From contig JBGORM010000002.1 in NCBI GenBank assembly GCA_041538185.1, positions 496,001 through 560,000 on the forward strand: a stretch of DNA of 64,000 bases, written 5' to 3'. The DNA comes from Melioribacteraceae bacterium 4301-Me (lineage in GTDB: Bacteria > Bacteroidota > Ignavibacteria > Ignavibacteriales > Melioribacteraceae). Of the stretch, positions 19,501 through 28,150 are shown in pieces. Numbering within the stretch: the first letter of the stretch is position 1; every line of letters starts with the position of its first letter. Below the pieces are notes generated by a model, which had not been told where the DNA came from, searched no databases, and saw nothing but the letters and a program-made list of their open reading frames with translations. Both the position numbers and the translations under genes were made by a program.

Positions 19501-20164
19501 GAACAGATTGAATTTGATTGTATTGGTCGGCTCTTTTTGCTTGCCGTTCTAAGGACCGTACTGTTTTTTCTACTTCGGAAATTATATCGTTAACTCGTGT
19601 TAAATCTGCCTTTACATCTTCTAATTTGTTTAGTGCTAACCTTCTTCTTAATTTATATTTATTTACCCCGGCTGCTTCTTCAAACATTTTCCTTCTTTCG
19701 TCGGCTTTGTTACTTAGAATTGTTTCTACCATTTTTAATTCAATTACTGAATAGGCATTCGTACCCATTCCAGTATCCATAAAAAGATTTGTAATATCTT
19801 TAAGCCGACAGATATTTTTATTTAGCAAATACTCGCTCTCGCCAGAACGAAATATTCTACGAGTAATTGTTACTTCAGAGTATTCAGTTGGGAGTAGACC
19901 TAAATCGTTTACAAGGGTTAATGAAACTTCAGACATGCCCATTGGTTTTTTATTACGAGTACCGTTGAAAATCACATTTTCCATTTTGTCGCTACGCAGC
20001 GTAGTTGTTTTTTGTTCGCCTAATACCCACCTAATTGCATCCACAATATTTGTTTTGCCGCAGCCATTCGGTCCCACAATCCCTGTAATACCTTTTGTAA
20101 AGTGTATTGTTGTTTTATTAGCAAAGGACTTAAAACCAAATATTTCTAGTTTTGATAGATGCAC
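16577..20164 (-). CDS. smc: Chromosome segregation protein SMC
   Basis: 1195 residues. An N-terminal ATPase half with Walker A GPNGCGKTNIVDAIRW (residues 32-47), two long coiled coils (about 165-500 and 660-1000) flanking a hinge (about 510-650, including a GKASFYLLEN-type segment), and a C-terminal half with the ABC signature LLSGGEKTLTAIALLFSIYL and Walker B FCILDEVDAPLDD. It forms a dimer that compacts and segregates the chromosome, normally with ScpA and ScpB, which are not in this window. Confidence 0.98.
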   Translation of the reverse strand: MHLSKLEIFGFKSFANKTTIHFTKGITGIVGPNGCGKTNIVDAIRWVLGEQKTTTLRSDKMENVIFNGTRNKKPMGMSEVSLTLVNDLGLLPTEYSEVTITRRIFRSGESEYLLNKNICRLKDITNLFMDTGMGTNAYSVIELKMVETILSNKADERRKMFEEAAGVNKYKLRRRLALNKLEDVKADLTRVNDIISEVEKTVRSLERQAKRADQYNQIQSVLRQKEIELAEREMALYKIKNEQLTQNIYNYNSQKNVIDDEIKKIENELLELRIKISEVESKLNEKRNEITSNTELLHSLQKDTSVAEEKQKALEKNLERLYEEIIELNAQISENEKLIQENNLLLQKLNISQKENEELLTKTNEEINIKRKVHNEKKQTLRNLNEKLLNHTKVISEKENQLSTVQSELTNTYALIEKLNEKIRTTTGNIAKTVGYIEELTDEKNQIGKKLAETEELYNQKQKEKEKLERELNLLKENEIEQKTIIASLKEKINFLQSLITNLEGISKGSKTLLENDNWTTKEKNIFADVGTANEKYRFALNAALKSVLNNLLIENFEELKKAVDYLKQNELGKASFYLLENASNGKKSFLKLINGYANRKKIKKLSNEKSFLGWAFEFVEAEDKWKPYFKKILNSTVITDSLENAIELHKKYDNINFVTLQGDYVSCNGIIEAGSLPKLDETLFGRKQLLENLKNEYPKLETELNSLSQKIEEIEATLSKIDLKKLNEKIKILSNDITNIEKQVSQFEFEKKKYDEDIENTMKQIQELVTRSTSFSNEKEVLIREMEELSHYKDNLISNINTAEEELKTAEDNFNLAISKLNQQELEQERIKGQIQNAFNSIQRSEENKILINNGINKREKEIIKSKSEIEGINTELSKIKNKLEEVNNKRKNLFEEEKEIENQLKVLKEKSTKLETELNNYRNKRQNVSDNVHSLQIKQNEIELRITNLIEHIKENYSLTIEEKTFDDLDQFNFEERAEEVNRLKDKLKSIGPVNLLAYSEYEEEKERLDFLLKQRNDLIESEKDLINTINEINETAQKLFLDTFEQIRNNFTKIFQTLFNPGDEADLKLEEGVDPLEAKIEIIGKPKGKRPTTIELLSGGEKTLTAIALLFSIYLVKPSPFCILDEVDAPLDDANIDRFTKLLAEFSKRTQFIIVTHNKRTMEAAETMYGVTMQEEGISKLAAVQFNEINVN

Positions 20165-20175
20165 TACTTATTCCC

Positions 20176-22758
20176 CTAAAATATCATTGAGTTGTATTGT
20201 TTAATAGAATTTGAAATATAGTAGAATGATAAATGAGAAATTTGAAGATATAGTGCAGTGCCACCAAAAACTATTAGAAAAAAAAGAGCGGCATACAAGT
20301 AAACTAATATTGGTCTTGTATCGAAAATAATGTAAACTCCTTTAAGCATTCTCAGTAATAACCATAACATAAATATTATAAGGAAAATAAAAAAGTAATA
20401 ACTGCTAAATAAGTTTGCTGTAAGTATTTTATATAAAACAAGTTCAACAGGTAAAAGAAGAGTTAAAGGTAGAAAAGACCAGACCATGCTGAAAAATATG
20501 TTTCTATAACTAACTTTTGTTTTAACTGCAAAAGATGCTATCTTTATTATGGCGCTGACCAGTATAAAAATTAAGATTAATCCAATTGTAAAGTAAATAA
20601 ACGACTTATGCGGGTTCCATGCTAACAAGCTAAAAAAGTTTAATAATTTACTACTGCCTAAGCTAATAAGAATTTTTTCGAATAAAAGGTTTTGTTTTTC
20701 ATAATACATTATTATGGTTGCTAAAAGAGAAAGTGAGCCGCTTACTACAATTAGTAAAATAAATACTTGCGGAGTGGATAAGATTCTTTGGTCACGGATA
20801 TCAGCATAAAAATTGTATGACCTGAAAAGAGCGCGAGTGCAATCTTCCTTAAATCTACGGTTTGTGTTTATCAATAAGGCCATGAATAGTGATAGGCCTA
20901 ATGAAATTAGTATAAACGAAACTGGACTGTCATCTTTTTTATTTCCAATTGGAATGGTTATTTTTTCTTTATTAAGGAGCTTGTGAGTTACGGCCATATA
21001 ATTAATGGAATTTAAATTTCTGCTTTCGTCTAAAATTCCCACATTATATTTGTTGTTGTAAGAATAACCAGCATAAAAGGATTTGTAATTGCCATAATAA
21101 TTATATATTGAATTAATAACAAAGCCGCTCATTTTTAATTTTCTAGAATAATCAATAAACTCAATAAAATATTTTGCTTCTGCCTCATTGGAATAATCAG
21201 TTAAATAACCGCTGGCACTTCCATTAAAGTTCGGATAAGTAATTTCGCTAAAAAAGAATTTTGACGGTTTAATGTTTTCTAAAGAATTAGAAATGAAATT
21301 TTTTTGCGAGTTAAAAGAGCCGCCAAACAATTCTATTCCAATAAGATCTAACGCAGAGTAGTTATCTTTGGGTATTCCCACAAACGAAGCATAAGTCAAC
21401 CCGTTCCATTTTGTTTTGATAATAGAATTAATCTCGTTAATAAAATTGTAAGTTATTTGAGAATTACACAAAAAAGAAGTTCCAATACCAATTGCTGAAA
21501 CTGAACTGAACTGTGTGTAATAATCTAAAAAATATTGTAAAAAAGATTTGTACCTAATTTTGAAATCATTATTGCTCAGTATTTCTTCTGGTATAGAATT
21601 AACAGGTATTTCAATAAGTGCAAGCAGTCCAATTTCTTGACAATACTTGAGTGCAATGGGACGCGGAATTTTTTTGGCAAATCGAACTGCATTAAATCCG
21701 CTTTCTTTTATCAAACTCAAATCTTTTTTTAATTGTTTTTCGGAGATAATTCCATTGCCTTTTTCAGTACAATAATAGGTTGTTCCATTAATGCTAAATT
21801 TATAATTATTTAGATAAAGCCCATCGCTGTTACTTTTAAGTTTATAAAGAGAGATTAACTGCTGCGTTTCATCTACTATGGAACCATTTTTTAAAAGTAA
21901 TATTTGGACAGTGTAATTGTTAGGATTAAAGGGCGACCAAAGCAATGGAGATTTAATCTCAGTTTCTATAACAGTGTCAACACTTGCTCTGTTGATTAAT
22001 GCAAAAGTCAACTCATTTTTTGTAACGGGGAGTTTGCTATCCTTGGAAAATGCATTTATGATGATTGTATAATACGAGTTTGCATTTTGATTGTAATCAG
22101 ATGCTTCTAAATCGGTTACCTGCAGTTTAGTTTTTAATTTGACGCGAGTTAAATTCTCATCTATCGAGTAAGTTATTGCTGATTTAGTAATGTTAGTCAG
22201 TGGTAAGAATTGTAAATAAACTCTGTCGATAATTCCACCAAAACTTGCCGGGAATAAAAACCTTTGTTTTGTCGGTATTGTGGTTTGTGAATTTAATTTA
22301 TAGCTGACAACAACTGTGATTTTATTTTTACTATCTGGAACTAGTAAATCTCTTGGCAATTCAAGTGAAAGCGGTAGACTGCCACCATAATATTTATATA
22401 TTGTTTTATTGTTTAAGTTAATATCTGCAGAATAATTTATACCCAAGAAATTTATCACAATTTTGTAATTATCAATTTGGTCTTTTGACAAATAAAAACT
22501 CTTTGTATATGCCAAAGCATCTTTGTTTTCAAATTCTGAAGGGAGGTCAACAGTTTCTTTACTTCTCTCGTTTTCTATGGAGAAAACATCCCAATCATCA
22601 TTTAGAAACATTATTTTTCTATAGTAATTTATATCGTAAAAAATTGAATCTACATCACTTGAATTAAGATTTGATAACTGATGTAGTTTGGGCTGAGATA
22701 AGTAAAATGTAGGAATTAATATAAAAAGCAGAAAAAGAGCTTTAAGGAGTTTTCTCAT
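20176..22758 (-). CDS. Membrane-anchored GH2-like protein with degenerate active site
   Basis: 860 residues. A hydrophobic signal (residues 5-20) is followed by a sugar-binding jelly-roll region, an Ig-like region and a TIM-barrel segment of glycoside hydrolase family 2 (SGFNAVRFAKKIPRPIALKY near 355, GLLALIEIPV). About six membrane helices fill the last 260 residues. The GH2 acid/base motif GNE reads GTS near residue 425, while a glutamate (FFSEITYPN, near 505) remains at the nucleophile position. Hence it may have lost hydrolase activity and bind glycans instead, or use other residues. A strong promoter lies just before it, and the smc gene follows after 11 bp. Confidence 0.75.
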   Translation of the reverse strand: MRKLLKALFLLFILIPTFYLSQPKLHQLSNLNSSDVDSIFYDINYYRKIMFLNDDWDVFSIENERSKETVDLPSEFENKDALAYTKSFYLSKDQIDNYKIVINFLGINYSADINLNNKTIYKYYGGSLPLSLELPRDLLVPDSKNKITVVVSYKLNSQTTIPTKQRFLFPASFGGIIDRVYLQFLPLTNITKSAITYSIDENLTRVKLKTKLQVTDLEASDYNQNANSYYTIIINAFSKDSKLPVTKNELTFALINRASVDTVIETEIKSPLLWSPFNPNNYTVQILLLKNGSIVDETQQLISLYKLKSNSDGLYLNNYKFSINGTTYYCTEKGNGIISEKQLKKDLSLIKESGFNAVRFAKKIPRPIALKYCQEIGLLALIEIPVNSIPEEILSNNDFKIRYKSFLQYFLDYYTQFSSVSAIGIGTSFLCNSQITYNFINEINSIIKTKWNGLTYASFVGIPKDNYSALDLIGIELFGGSFNSQKNFISNSLENIKPSKFFFSEITYPNFNGSASGYLTDYSNEAEAKYFIEFIDYSRKLKMSGFVINSIYNYYGNYKSFYAGYSYNNKYNVGILDESRNLNSINYMAVTHKLLNKEKITIPIGNKKDDSPVSFILISLGLSLFMALLINTNRRFKEDCTRALFRSYNFYADIRDQRILSTPQVFILLIVVSGSLSLLATIIMYYEKQNLLFEKILISLGSSKLLNFFSLLAWNPHKSFIYFTIGLILIFILVSAIIKIASFAVKTKVSYRNIFFSMVWSFLPLTLLLPVELVLYKILTANLFSSYYFFIFLIIFMLWLLLRMLKGVYIIFDTRPILVYLYAALFFLIVFGGTALYLQISHLSFYYISNSIKQYNSMIF

Positions 22759-22787
22759 TTTGTCTCGAAAACATTAAATAAAGTTTG

Positions 22788-22818
22788 CAAATATACTAAA
22801 TAAACGAGGGGTAATCAA
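22788..22818 (-). promoter_or_regulatory. Promoter of the GH2-like gene
   Basis: On the minus strand TTGATT, 17 bp, then TATATTTG: the TTG-N20-TAnnTTTG pattern in full. The last G lies 29 bp before the start codon, implying a short leader. Pattern match only. Confidence 0.6.
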
Positions 22819-23072
22819 TTTAAAGACTATCTGAGAATAAAAGAAAAATTTGAATTTTTAAATACTGCTATGCAAAACAAAGCTTACAAGCAAGTGAAAA
22901 ATAGTTTTTTGCCCAAGTGGTCATACTAAAAAAATATTCAAAAAAGAATTTTTAAGTTTAGATAAAAATTTAGGACTTAACAAATAATTAATAACCTACT
23001 TTTTATGATTAAGCCTTAATTTTAAGATGGAGGAATAAAGCACTGGACTTAATCTACATTTTAGTTTTATTT
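22819..23072. other. Intergenic region between tpiA and the GH2-like gene
   Basis: The whole gap covers 22759-23101 (343 bp). Apart from the GH2-like promoter and a weak hairpin next to tpiA, the sequence is AT-rich with no plausible open frame; a GGAGG at 23032-23036 on the plus strand has no start codon behind it. No RNA gene is recognised. Confidence 0.5.
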
Positions 23073-23096
23073 AACAGTAGTTTTTGTTCTACTATT
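23073..23096 (-). terminator. Weak hairpin after tpiA
   Basis: AACAGTAG and CTACTATT pair over 8 positions (one wobble) around an 8-nt loop, 5 bp after the tpiA stop. No uridine tract follows, so it is a weak terminator candidate. Confidence 0.35.
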
Positions 23097-23101
23097 ATTC
23101 G

Positions 23102-23860
23102 TTAAACAGCAGAATTTATGATGCTTATAAATGAGTCAGCCTTAAGGCATGCCCCGCCAACGAGAGCACCGTCGATATCAGGCATAGACATTAATTGTTT
23201 TGAATTTTCTGGCTTCACACTTCCGCCGTATTGAATGATTAATTTTTCAGCAGTCAAGCTATCATACATTGCAGAGATTTGTTTTCTAATATAATTATGA
23301 ATCTCTTGTGCTTGCTCTGGTGTTGCATTTTTGCCAGTTCCAATTGCCCACACAGGTTCATAAGCAATTATTATATTTTTTATATCTTCGTTGGAAACTT
23401 GGTAGAGTCCTTTTTTTAATTGATCATCTACAACTTCAAAGGCTTCGCCTCTTTCGCGCTGTTCTAAAGTTTCACCAATACAAAAAATTGGCTTTAGTCC
23501 TGCTTGAATGGCAGATTTAATTTTCTTGTTTATTAATTCATCTGTCTCACCAAAAATAGTTCTTCTTTCAGAGTGACCCAAAATAACGAATTCACATCCA
23601 ACGCTTAATAACATACCAGCCGATATTTCTCCAGTATAAGCACCGTTTTTTTCGTAATACATATTTTGTGCGCCCAGCTTGATAGTTGTATTTTTTATTA
23701 AGGCATATGCAGTTTCTAAAGAAGTAAAAGGCGGACAAATAATTACATCTACGTTAGTATTATTTTCATTAATTCCCTTTTTAATTGCTGATATTAGATT
23801 AATTGATTCATTTAGATCGTTGTTCATTTTCCAATTGCCGGCAACAATTTTTTTACGCAT
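23102..23860 (-). CDS. tpiA: Triosephosphate isomerase
   Basis: 252 residues. The catalytic residues are visible: Lys in AGNWKMN (residue 11), His in LGHSERR (near 95), Glu in AYEPVWAIGTG (near 167), and the phosphate-binding YGGSV and GALVGGACL. It interconverts dihydroxyacetone phosphate and glyceraldehyde 3-phosphate. It follows nfu by 50 bp on the same strand and is probably the last gene of the mrp-nfu-tpiA unit. Confidence 0.98.
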   Translation of the reverse strand: MRKKIVAGNWKMNNDLNESINLISAIKKGINENNTNVDVIICPPFTSLETAYALIKNTTIKLGAQNMYYEKNGAYTGEISAGMLLSVGCEFVILGHSERRTIFGETDELINKKIKSAIQAGLKPIFCIGETLEQRERGEAFEVVDDQLKKGLYQVSNEDIKNIIIAYEPVWAIGTGKNATPEQAQEIHNYIRKQISAMYDSLTAEKLIIQYGGSVKPENSKQLMSMPDIDGALVGGACLKADSFISIINSAV

Positions 23861-23910
23861 AGATTATCCTTTAGTTTCTTATGAGTTTATATTTTTATAC
23901 AAGGAAAAAA

Positions 23911-24147
23911 CTAACTTACAGCTTCAACTCTTCTTACTCCAGGCACTTCGCGTATAAGAGCTCTTTCAACTCCAGCGCGGAGAGTCATTTGAGACATAGG
24001 GCAATCTGTACAAGCACCAGTTAATCTAACTTCAACAATTCCATCATCATCAACTTTTACAAGTTCTACATCCCCACCATCAGCTTTTAAGTATGGCCTA
24101 ATTGTTTCAAGGGCTTGTTTTACTTTTTTCTCAAGTGCATCGTTCAT
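23911..24147 (-). CDS. NifU C-terminal-domain protein (Nfu-type Fe-S carrier)
   Basis: 78 residues covering just the Nfu domain: IRPYLKADGGDVELV at residues 17-31 and the cluster-binding GACTDCPMSQMTL (CxxC). Such proteins hold a 4Fe-4S cluster at a dimer interface and hand it to client enzymes. It begins 11 bp after mrp, another Fe-S or P-loop carrier, which supports a role in Fe-S maturation. Confidence 0.94.
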   Translation of the reverse strand: MNDALEKKVKQALETIRPYLKADGGDVELVKVDDDGIVEVRLTGACTDCPMSQMTLRAGVERALIREVPGVRRVEAVS

Positions 24148-24158
24148 TGCGGTTCCCT

Positions 24159-25265
24159 TTAATTATCCTGATCTATTAGAATTTCTACCTTTGATAAAGC
24201 AGAATTTATATTGTTTATGCTGATTTGCGCTGCTAAATTTTTACTAATGTTCATAATTATTTCTGATTCTTTAGCTTGCGGCATATCAACAACAATTGGT
24301 TTTCCTTTATCGCTACCCTCTCGTATTCTTGGGTCGATTGGTATGCTGCCTAATAAAGGTACTCCCATTTCTTTGGCTAATCTTTCACCCCCACCCTGAC
24401 CAAATATATCATATCTTTTACCGGTATCTGGCGCAATGAAGTAGCTCATATTTTCTATTACACCTAATACTGGGACGTTCACTCTCATAAACATTTTAAT
24501 GGCTTTCCTAACATCTATTAATGATACATCTTGTGGAGTAGTTACCACTACAGCTCCGCTTAAAGGAATAGTTTGAACAAGTGTTAATTGTATATCTCCT
24601 GTTCCAGGGGGCAAATCAAATAATAGGTAATCTAATTCTTCCCAAAGGACGTCGGACATAAACTGTTTTATTGCTCCACTTGCCATTGGACCTCGCCAAA
24701 TTACCGGTGCGTCATCATCAATTAAAAAGCCGATTGACATTAATTTTATCCCATAATTTTCTAATGGGACCATCTTTGCAGTCTTGGTATCCTGGTATAT
24801 CTTTGGCTTTTGTTGTATACCAAGCATCATAGGAATACTAGGACCATAAATATCAGCATCTATTAATCCTACTTTTGCACCTTGCTTTGCCAGAGCTAAA
24901 GCGAGATTTGCTGCTACAGTACTTTTGCCTACTCCTCCCTTACCACTTGCAACTGCTATTGTATTTTTTACACCGGGTAAGATACTGTTTTTTACTGATG
25001 CTGAACTTGCTCTTACTTTTGATGTCATTTCTACTTGGATATCTTTAACAGCAGGATAATTTTTCTTAATGATATTTATGCAATCTTCCTTTATCTTATC
25101 TTTTAAAGGGCAAGCCGGTGTGGTAAGTTCAACTGTAAAAGAAACACTGCTGTCATCAACTTTTAAGTTCTTTACCATATTTAATGTTACAATATCTTTG
25201 CGAAGATCCGGGTCAATTACTTGTCTTAGCAAGTTTAAAATCCCTTCCGAAGAAATATTAGCCAT
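24159..25265 (-). CDS. Mrp/NBP35-family ATPase, Fe-S carrier-like
   Basis: 368 residues. An N-terminal MIP18/DUF59 domain (residues 1-85, with TPACPLKD) precedes a ParA/MinD-type ATPase with the deviant Walker A ASGKGGVGKSTVAANLALAL near 107. The C-terminal CxxC that holds the bridging cluster in most Mrp/ApbC proteins is absent: the segment reads MSYFIAPDTGKRYDIFG. Its ATG has a good AAAGGAGA site. Pairing with nfu supports Fe-S delivery, though how it binds a cluster is unclear. Confidence 0.9.
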   Translation of the reverse strand: MANISSEGILNLLRQVIDPDLRKDIVTLNMVKNLKVDDSSVSFTVELTTPACPLKDKIKEDCINIIKKNYPAVKDIQVEMTSKVRASSASVKNSILPGVKNTIAVASGKGGVGKSTVAANLALALAKQGAKVGLIDADIYGPSIPMMLGIQQKPKIYQDTKTAKMVPLENYGIKLMSIGFLIDDDAPVIWRGPMASGAIKQFMSDVLWEELDYLLFDLPPGTGDIQLTLVQTIPLSGAVVVTTPQDVSLIDVRKAIKMFMRVNVPVLGVIENMSYFIAPDTGKRYDIFGQGGGERLAKEMGVPLLGSIPIDPRIREGSDKGKPIVVDMPQAKESEIIMNISKNLAAQISINNINSALSKVEILIDQDN

Positions 25266-25591
25266 TTTTAATCTCCTTTCTTATATACAAAATTAGAAAA
25301 ATAATTGTCCTTTTTCATAGGTAAAACTTAATTCTTAGTGAGTTTATTTTGTTTTTATTTTTAGGCAAATCAATATCACAGTAAGATTTTATAAAGTTTT
25401 TTAATGTATAATGATATTTAGGTATTTCCTCTCTAATTGCTTATTAAAGTTGTCGTGAAATTTACAAAAGCTTTTCATTGTGTAAATTAAAGTTTTACTA
25501 CAATTATTAGATGCTGCTTATACCAAAAAGATAAACTGTTATTGGGAATAATTTTTTAGTAAAGACAGCTTCAAAATATTTCTAAATAATA
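25266..25591. other. Divergent intergenic region mrp / iron operon
   Basis: The 377-bp gap (25266-25642) separates mrp (minus) from the iron operon (plus). It is AT-rich with no credible open frame. On the plus side it ends in a promoter with an operator-like palindrome; on the minus side a TAATTTTG occurs near 25290 without a matching upstream TTG. No RNA gene is recognised. Confidence 0.5.
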
Positions 25592-25622
25592 TTGACATAT
25601 TTTTTAAGTATGCTTAAATTTG
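25592..25622 (+). promoter_or_regulatory. Promoter of the iron operon, overlapped by a dyad operator
   Basis: TTGACA at 25592-25597, 17 bp spacing, then TAAATTTG (25615-25622). The inverted repeat TTTAAG-TATG-CTTAAA (25603-25618) fills the spacer and enters the -10 element, exactly where a repressor would block polymerase. The first gene of the operon is a DtxR-type regulator, so metal-dependent autorepression is the natural hypothesis. The operator sequence does not match a textbook DtxR or MntR box and remains inferred. Confidence 0.6.
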
Positions 25623-25642
25623 TAGTCAAAAAATAGAGATAA

Positions 25643-26317
25643 ATGCCGACAATATCAAAAGAAAATTATTTGAAAGCCATTTATCAAAGTATAGCACTTG
25701 GTGAAACAGCTACTACTTCTAAGCTATCGCGTGAGTTGAATGTTTCAGATGCAGCTATAAGTGACATGGCTAAGAAACTTTCTAAGGAAGGGTTAATTTC
25801 CTATGAAAAATACAAAGGAGTGGTGTTAACGAAAGAAGGTCAAAAAATTGCTTTAAAAGTAATTAGGAGGCACAGACTTTGGGAATTATTTTTAACGAAA
25901 GTACTGGGTATACCTTGGGGCGAAGTTCACAATGAAGCTGAAAGATTAGAGCATCATTCTTCAGAAGAACTTATTAATAAAATAGATGAGTACTTGGGGT
26001 ATCCAACTTTCGACCCACACGGTGACCCAATTCCCAAAAGCAATGGTGATTTACCGTCTATGCCTAAATTCTTTCCTTTGACTAAGACAAAAGTTGGTAC
26101 AACTTATAAAGTGGTAAGAGTTGATGATAAAAATACAGAGCTTATTAAATATTTCTCTAAGATTGGACTGGCTATAAATGGGAAGATAAAAATATTAGAA
26201 CGACTATCTTTTGATAATTCTATAAATATCGAGATGAACAATAAATTTTTTACTTTCAGCGAAAAGGTAGCTTCAAGCATTTATGTAAATGAATTTATTA
26301 ACGAGAAAGAAAAATGA
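25643..26317 (+). CDS. DtxR/MntR-family metal-dependent transcriptional regulator
   Basis: 224 residues. Winged helix-turn-helix (residues 1-62), dimerisation domain with metal ligands RHRLWE and VHNEAERLEHH (His, Glu, Glu, His retained; the DtxR Cys102 position is Glu), a DPHGDPIP turn, and a C-terminal FeoA/SH3-like domain (about 145-220). Family members bind DNA when loaded with Fe(II) or Mn(II). It leads the iron operon, its stop overlaps the next gene by ATGA, and it has a dyad over its own promoter; iron sensing is therefore likely. Confidence 0.93.
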   Translation: MPTISKENYLKAIYQSIALGETATTSKLSRELNVSDAAISDMAKKLSKEGLISYEKYKGVVLTKEGQKIALKVIRRHRLWELFLTKVLGIPWGEVHNEAERLEHHSSEELINKIDEYLGYPTFDPHGDPIPKSNGDLPSMPKFFPLTKTKVGTTYKVVRVDDKNTELIKYFSKIGLAINGKIKILERLSFDNSINIEMNNKFFTFSEKVASSIYVNEFINEKEK

Positions 26318-27339
26318 ATCCATTGATATCACTTATAATAGGATTATCAGTATTGCTAATTTTTGGGTTTATAGTCTGGCCTGATACTGGTCTTATTGCA
26401 AGAAAAAGAAAATTAAAAATCGATGCTAAAAGAGTATTAATAGAAGATGCTCTTAAGCATTTGTATGATTGTGAGTATAAGAATACCATTTGCACTCTTA
26501 ATAGTATTTCAGATACTTTAGCTATTTCTTATGAGAAGGCTGTTGAACTTGTTAATATGCTCGGCGATATGAAACTTGTCAACGTACTGGAGAATTCGCT
26601 TCAGTTAACCCAAGAAGGCAGATCGTATGCTTTAAGAATAATAAGGATACATAGATTGTGGGAAAAATATTTAGCCGATCACACAGGTTTAGATTCAACC
26701 GAATGGCATAAAGAAGCTGAACTTAAAGAGCACTCTATAACCGATTCGCAGCTGAATGATTTAGCAGCTCAATTGGGTAATCCTTTGAGAGATCCTCATG
26801 GTGACCCTATTCCATCACGTGATTTGACTATGCCAGAAAAAAAAGGCATCCCAATATCCATGTTGAAAAAGGGAGAGTTTGCAACAATAGTTCATCTTGA
26901 AGATGAACCAAGAGAAGTTTACTCTCAACTTGTAGCTATAGGTTTATACCCTGGTATGCAGGTAAGGATGTTAGAGCAAAATGCGTTAAGAATTGTTTTT
27001 GAAGCTGATGGCGAAGAGTGTGTAATAGCGCCAGTATTTGCATCAAACATTACTGTATTGCCAATAGAACAAAAGGAAAACATTAAAGAGTCATTTAATA
27101 CATTATCATCACTTAAACAGGGTCAATCTGCAACAATCGTTGGGATATCGAATGCGATTAGAGGCATGCAGCGTCGCCGTTTGCTTGATTTTGGCTTGGT
27201 GCCTGGAACTAAAATTACCGCGTTGTTGAACAGCTACGGAAAAGACCCAGTAGCTTATGAGGTACGTAGTACTATAATAGCATTAAGAAAAAGCCAAACT
27301 GATTTTATTTATGTAAAAGATATTAGAGAGGAGAAATAA
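26314..27339 (+). CDS. Membrane-tethered DtxR-like protein with two FeoA domains
   Basis: 341 residues with an unusual order: one N-terminal membrane helix (residues 4-23), a DtxR-type winged helix (about 40-105), the DtxR dimerisation domain with metal ligands preserved ([18 protein letters not shown]), the DPHGDPIP turn, then two FeoA-type SH3 domains (about 185-255 and 268-338; the second contains [17 protein letters not shown]). No separate feoA gene exists here, so this protein may supply FeoA function to FeoB while sensing metal at the membrane. Coupled to dtxR by ATGA and separated from feoB by 1 bp. Whether it binds DNA is unknown. Confidence 0.85.
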   Translation: MNPLISLIIGLSVLLIFGFIVWPDTGLIARKRKLKIDAKRVLIEDALKHLYDCEYKNTICTLNSISDTLAISYEKAVELVNMLGDMKLVNVLENSLQLTQEGRSYALRIIRIHRLWEKYLADHTGLDSTEWHKEAELKEHSITDSQLNDLAAQLGNPLRDPHGDPIPSRDLTMPEKKGIPISMLKKGEFATIVHLEDEPREVYSQLVAIGLYPGMQVRMLEQNALRIVFEADGEECVIAPVFASNITVLPIEQKENIKESFNTLSSLKQGQSATIVGISNAIRGMQRRRLLDFGLVPGTKITALLNSYGKDPVAYEVRSTIIALRKSQTDFIYVKDIREEK

Positions 27340-27340
27340 A

Positions 27341-28150
27341 ATGTTCGACCAAAGCGTATGTGAAACTTGTCCAGCTCATAATGTGAATAACCTTGTGAAG
27401 CTTGGAATCGATATGAAAGATTTCGATTATGTTATTGCTTTGTGTGGCAACCCTAATACTGGTAAAAGTACGGTTTTTAATGCTTTGACAGGACTTAAAC
27501 AACATACAGGCAATTGGCCTGGTAAAACAGTTACACGTGCTGAGGGAGGATTCAAATACGGGAATAAAAAATATAAAATTGTAGATTTACCAGGCACTTA
27601 TTCTCTATTATCTACAAGTGTAGATGAAGAAATTGCGCGAGATTTTATTTTATTTGGTCAACCTGATGTTACTGTAGTTGTGGCTGACTCAACAAGATTG
27701 GAGAGAAATCTTAATCTCGTACTTCAAGTTCTTGAAATTACAGATAGAGCAGTGCTGTGTTTAAACTTGATTGATGAAGCTGAAAGACATAATATTAAAA
27801 TAGATAGTAGAAACCTCTCTAAAGAATTGGGAATCCCTGTAGTACCAACCGCTGCAAGACAAAAGTTAGGTATTCCAGAACTTCTTCAAGCCATTGACGA
27901 GGTAGCTACAGGGAAATATGTATGCCGTCCTTACAGAACCACAAGTGAATTTAGAAATGTTTCCCATGCTGTAAATGAGCTTCAAAAGATGCTCTCAAAG
28001 GAATTTCCAAATTTACCTAACACACGGTGGATAGCGCTCAGATTGTTAGAAGGTGATCAAAAAATTATTGATGCCCTTAAAAATGGAGAACTGCAAAATC
28101 TAACTCAACTTAGTTCTAAAGAGGGAAAAAATGAATGGATTAATAAATAA
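27341..28150 (+). CDS. feoB: FeoB N-terminal GTPase domain (split gene, part 1)
   Basis: 269 residues. A short extension with CETCPAH (Cys7, Cys10) leads into the G domain: GNPNTGKST (36-44), switch region with [20 protein letters not shown], and NLIDEAE as the G4 motif. A helical guanine-dissociation-inhibitor region follows. The reading ends at a stop at 28150 while the permease part starts at 28131 in the +1 frame, after a run of six A. Normal FeoB joins both. Good AGGAG site before ATG. Fe(II) uptake GTPase. Confidence 0.92.
   Translation: MFDQSVCETCPAHNVNNLVKLGIDMKDFDYVIALCGNPNTGKSTVFNALTGLKQHTGNWPGKTVTRAEGGFKYGNKKYKIVDLPGTYSLLSTSVDEEIARDFILFGQPDVTVVVADSTRLERNLNLVLQVLEITDRAVLCLNLIDEAERHNIKIDSRNLSKELGIPVVPTAARQKLGIPELLQAIDEVATGKYVCRPYRTTSEFRNVSHAVNELQKMLSKEFPNLPNTRWIALRLLEGDQKIIDALKNGELQNLTQLSSKEGKNEWINK

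Noticed and set aside
16577..20164. Many medium-size frames on the strand opposite smc and other large genes
   Set aside because: They are antisense shadows of AT-rich coding regions, with no ribosome sites or recognisable domains.
23032..23101. Small plus-strand gene after GGAGG at 23032
   Set aside because: No start codon follows at suitable distance.
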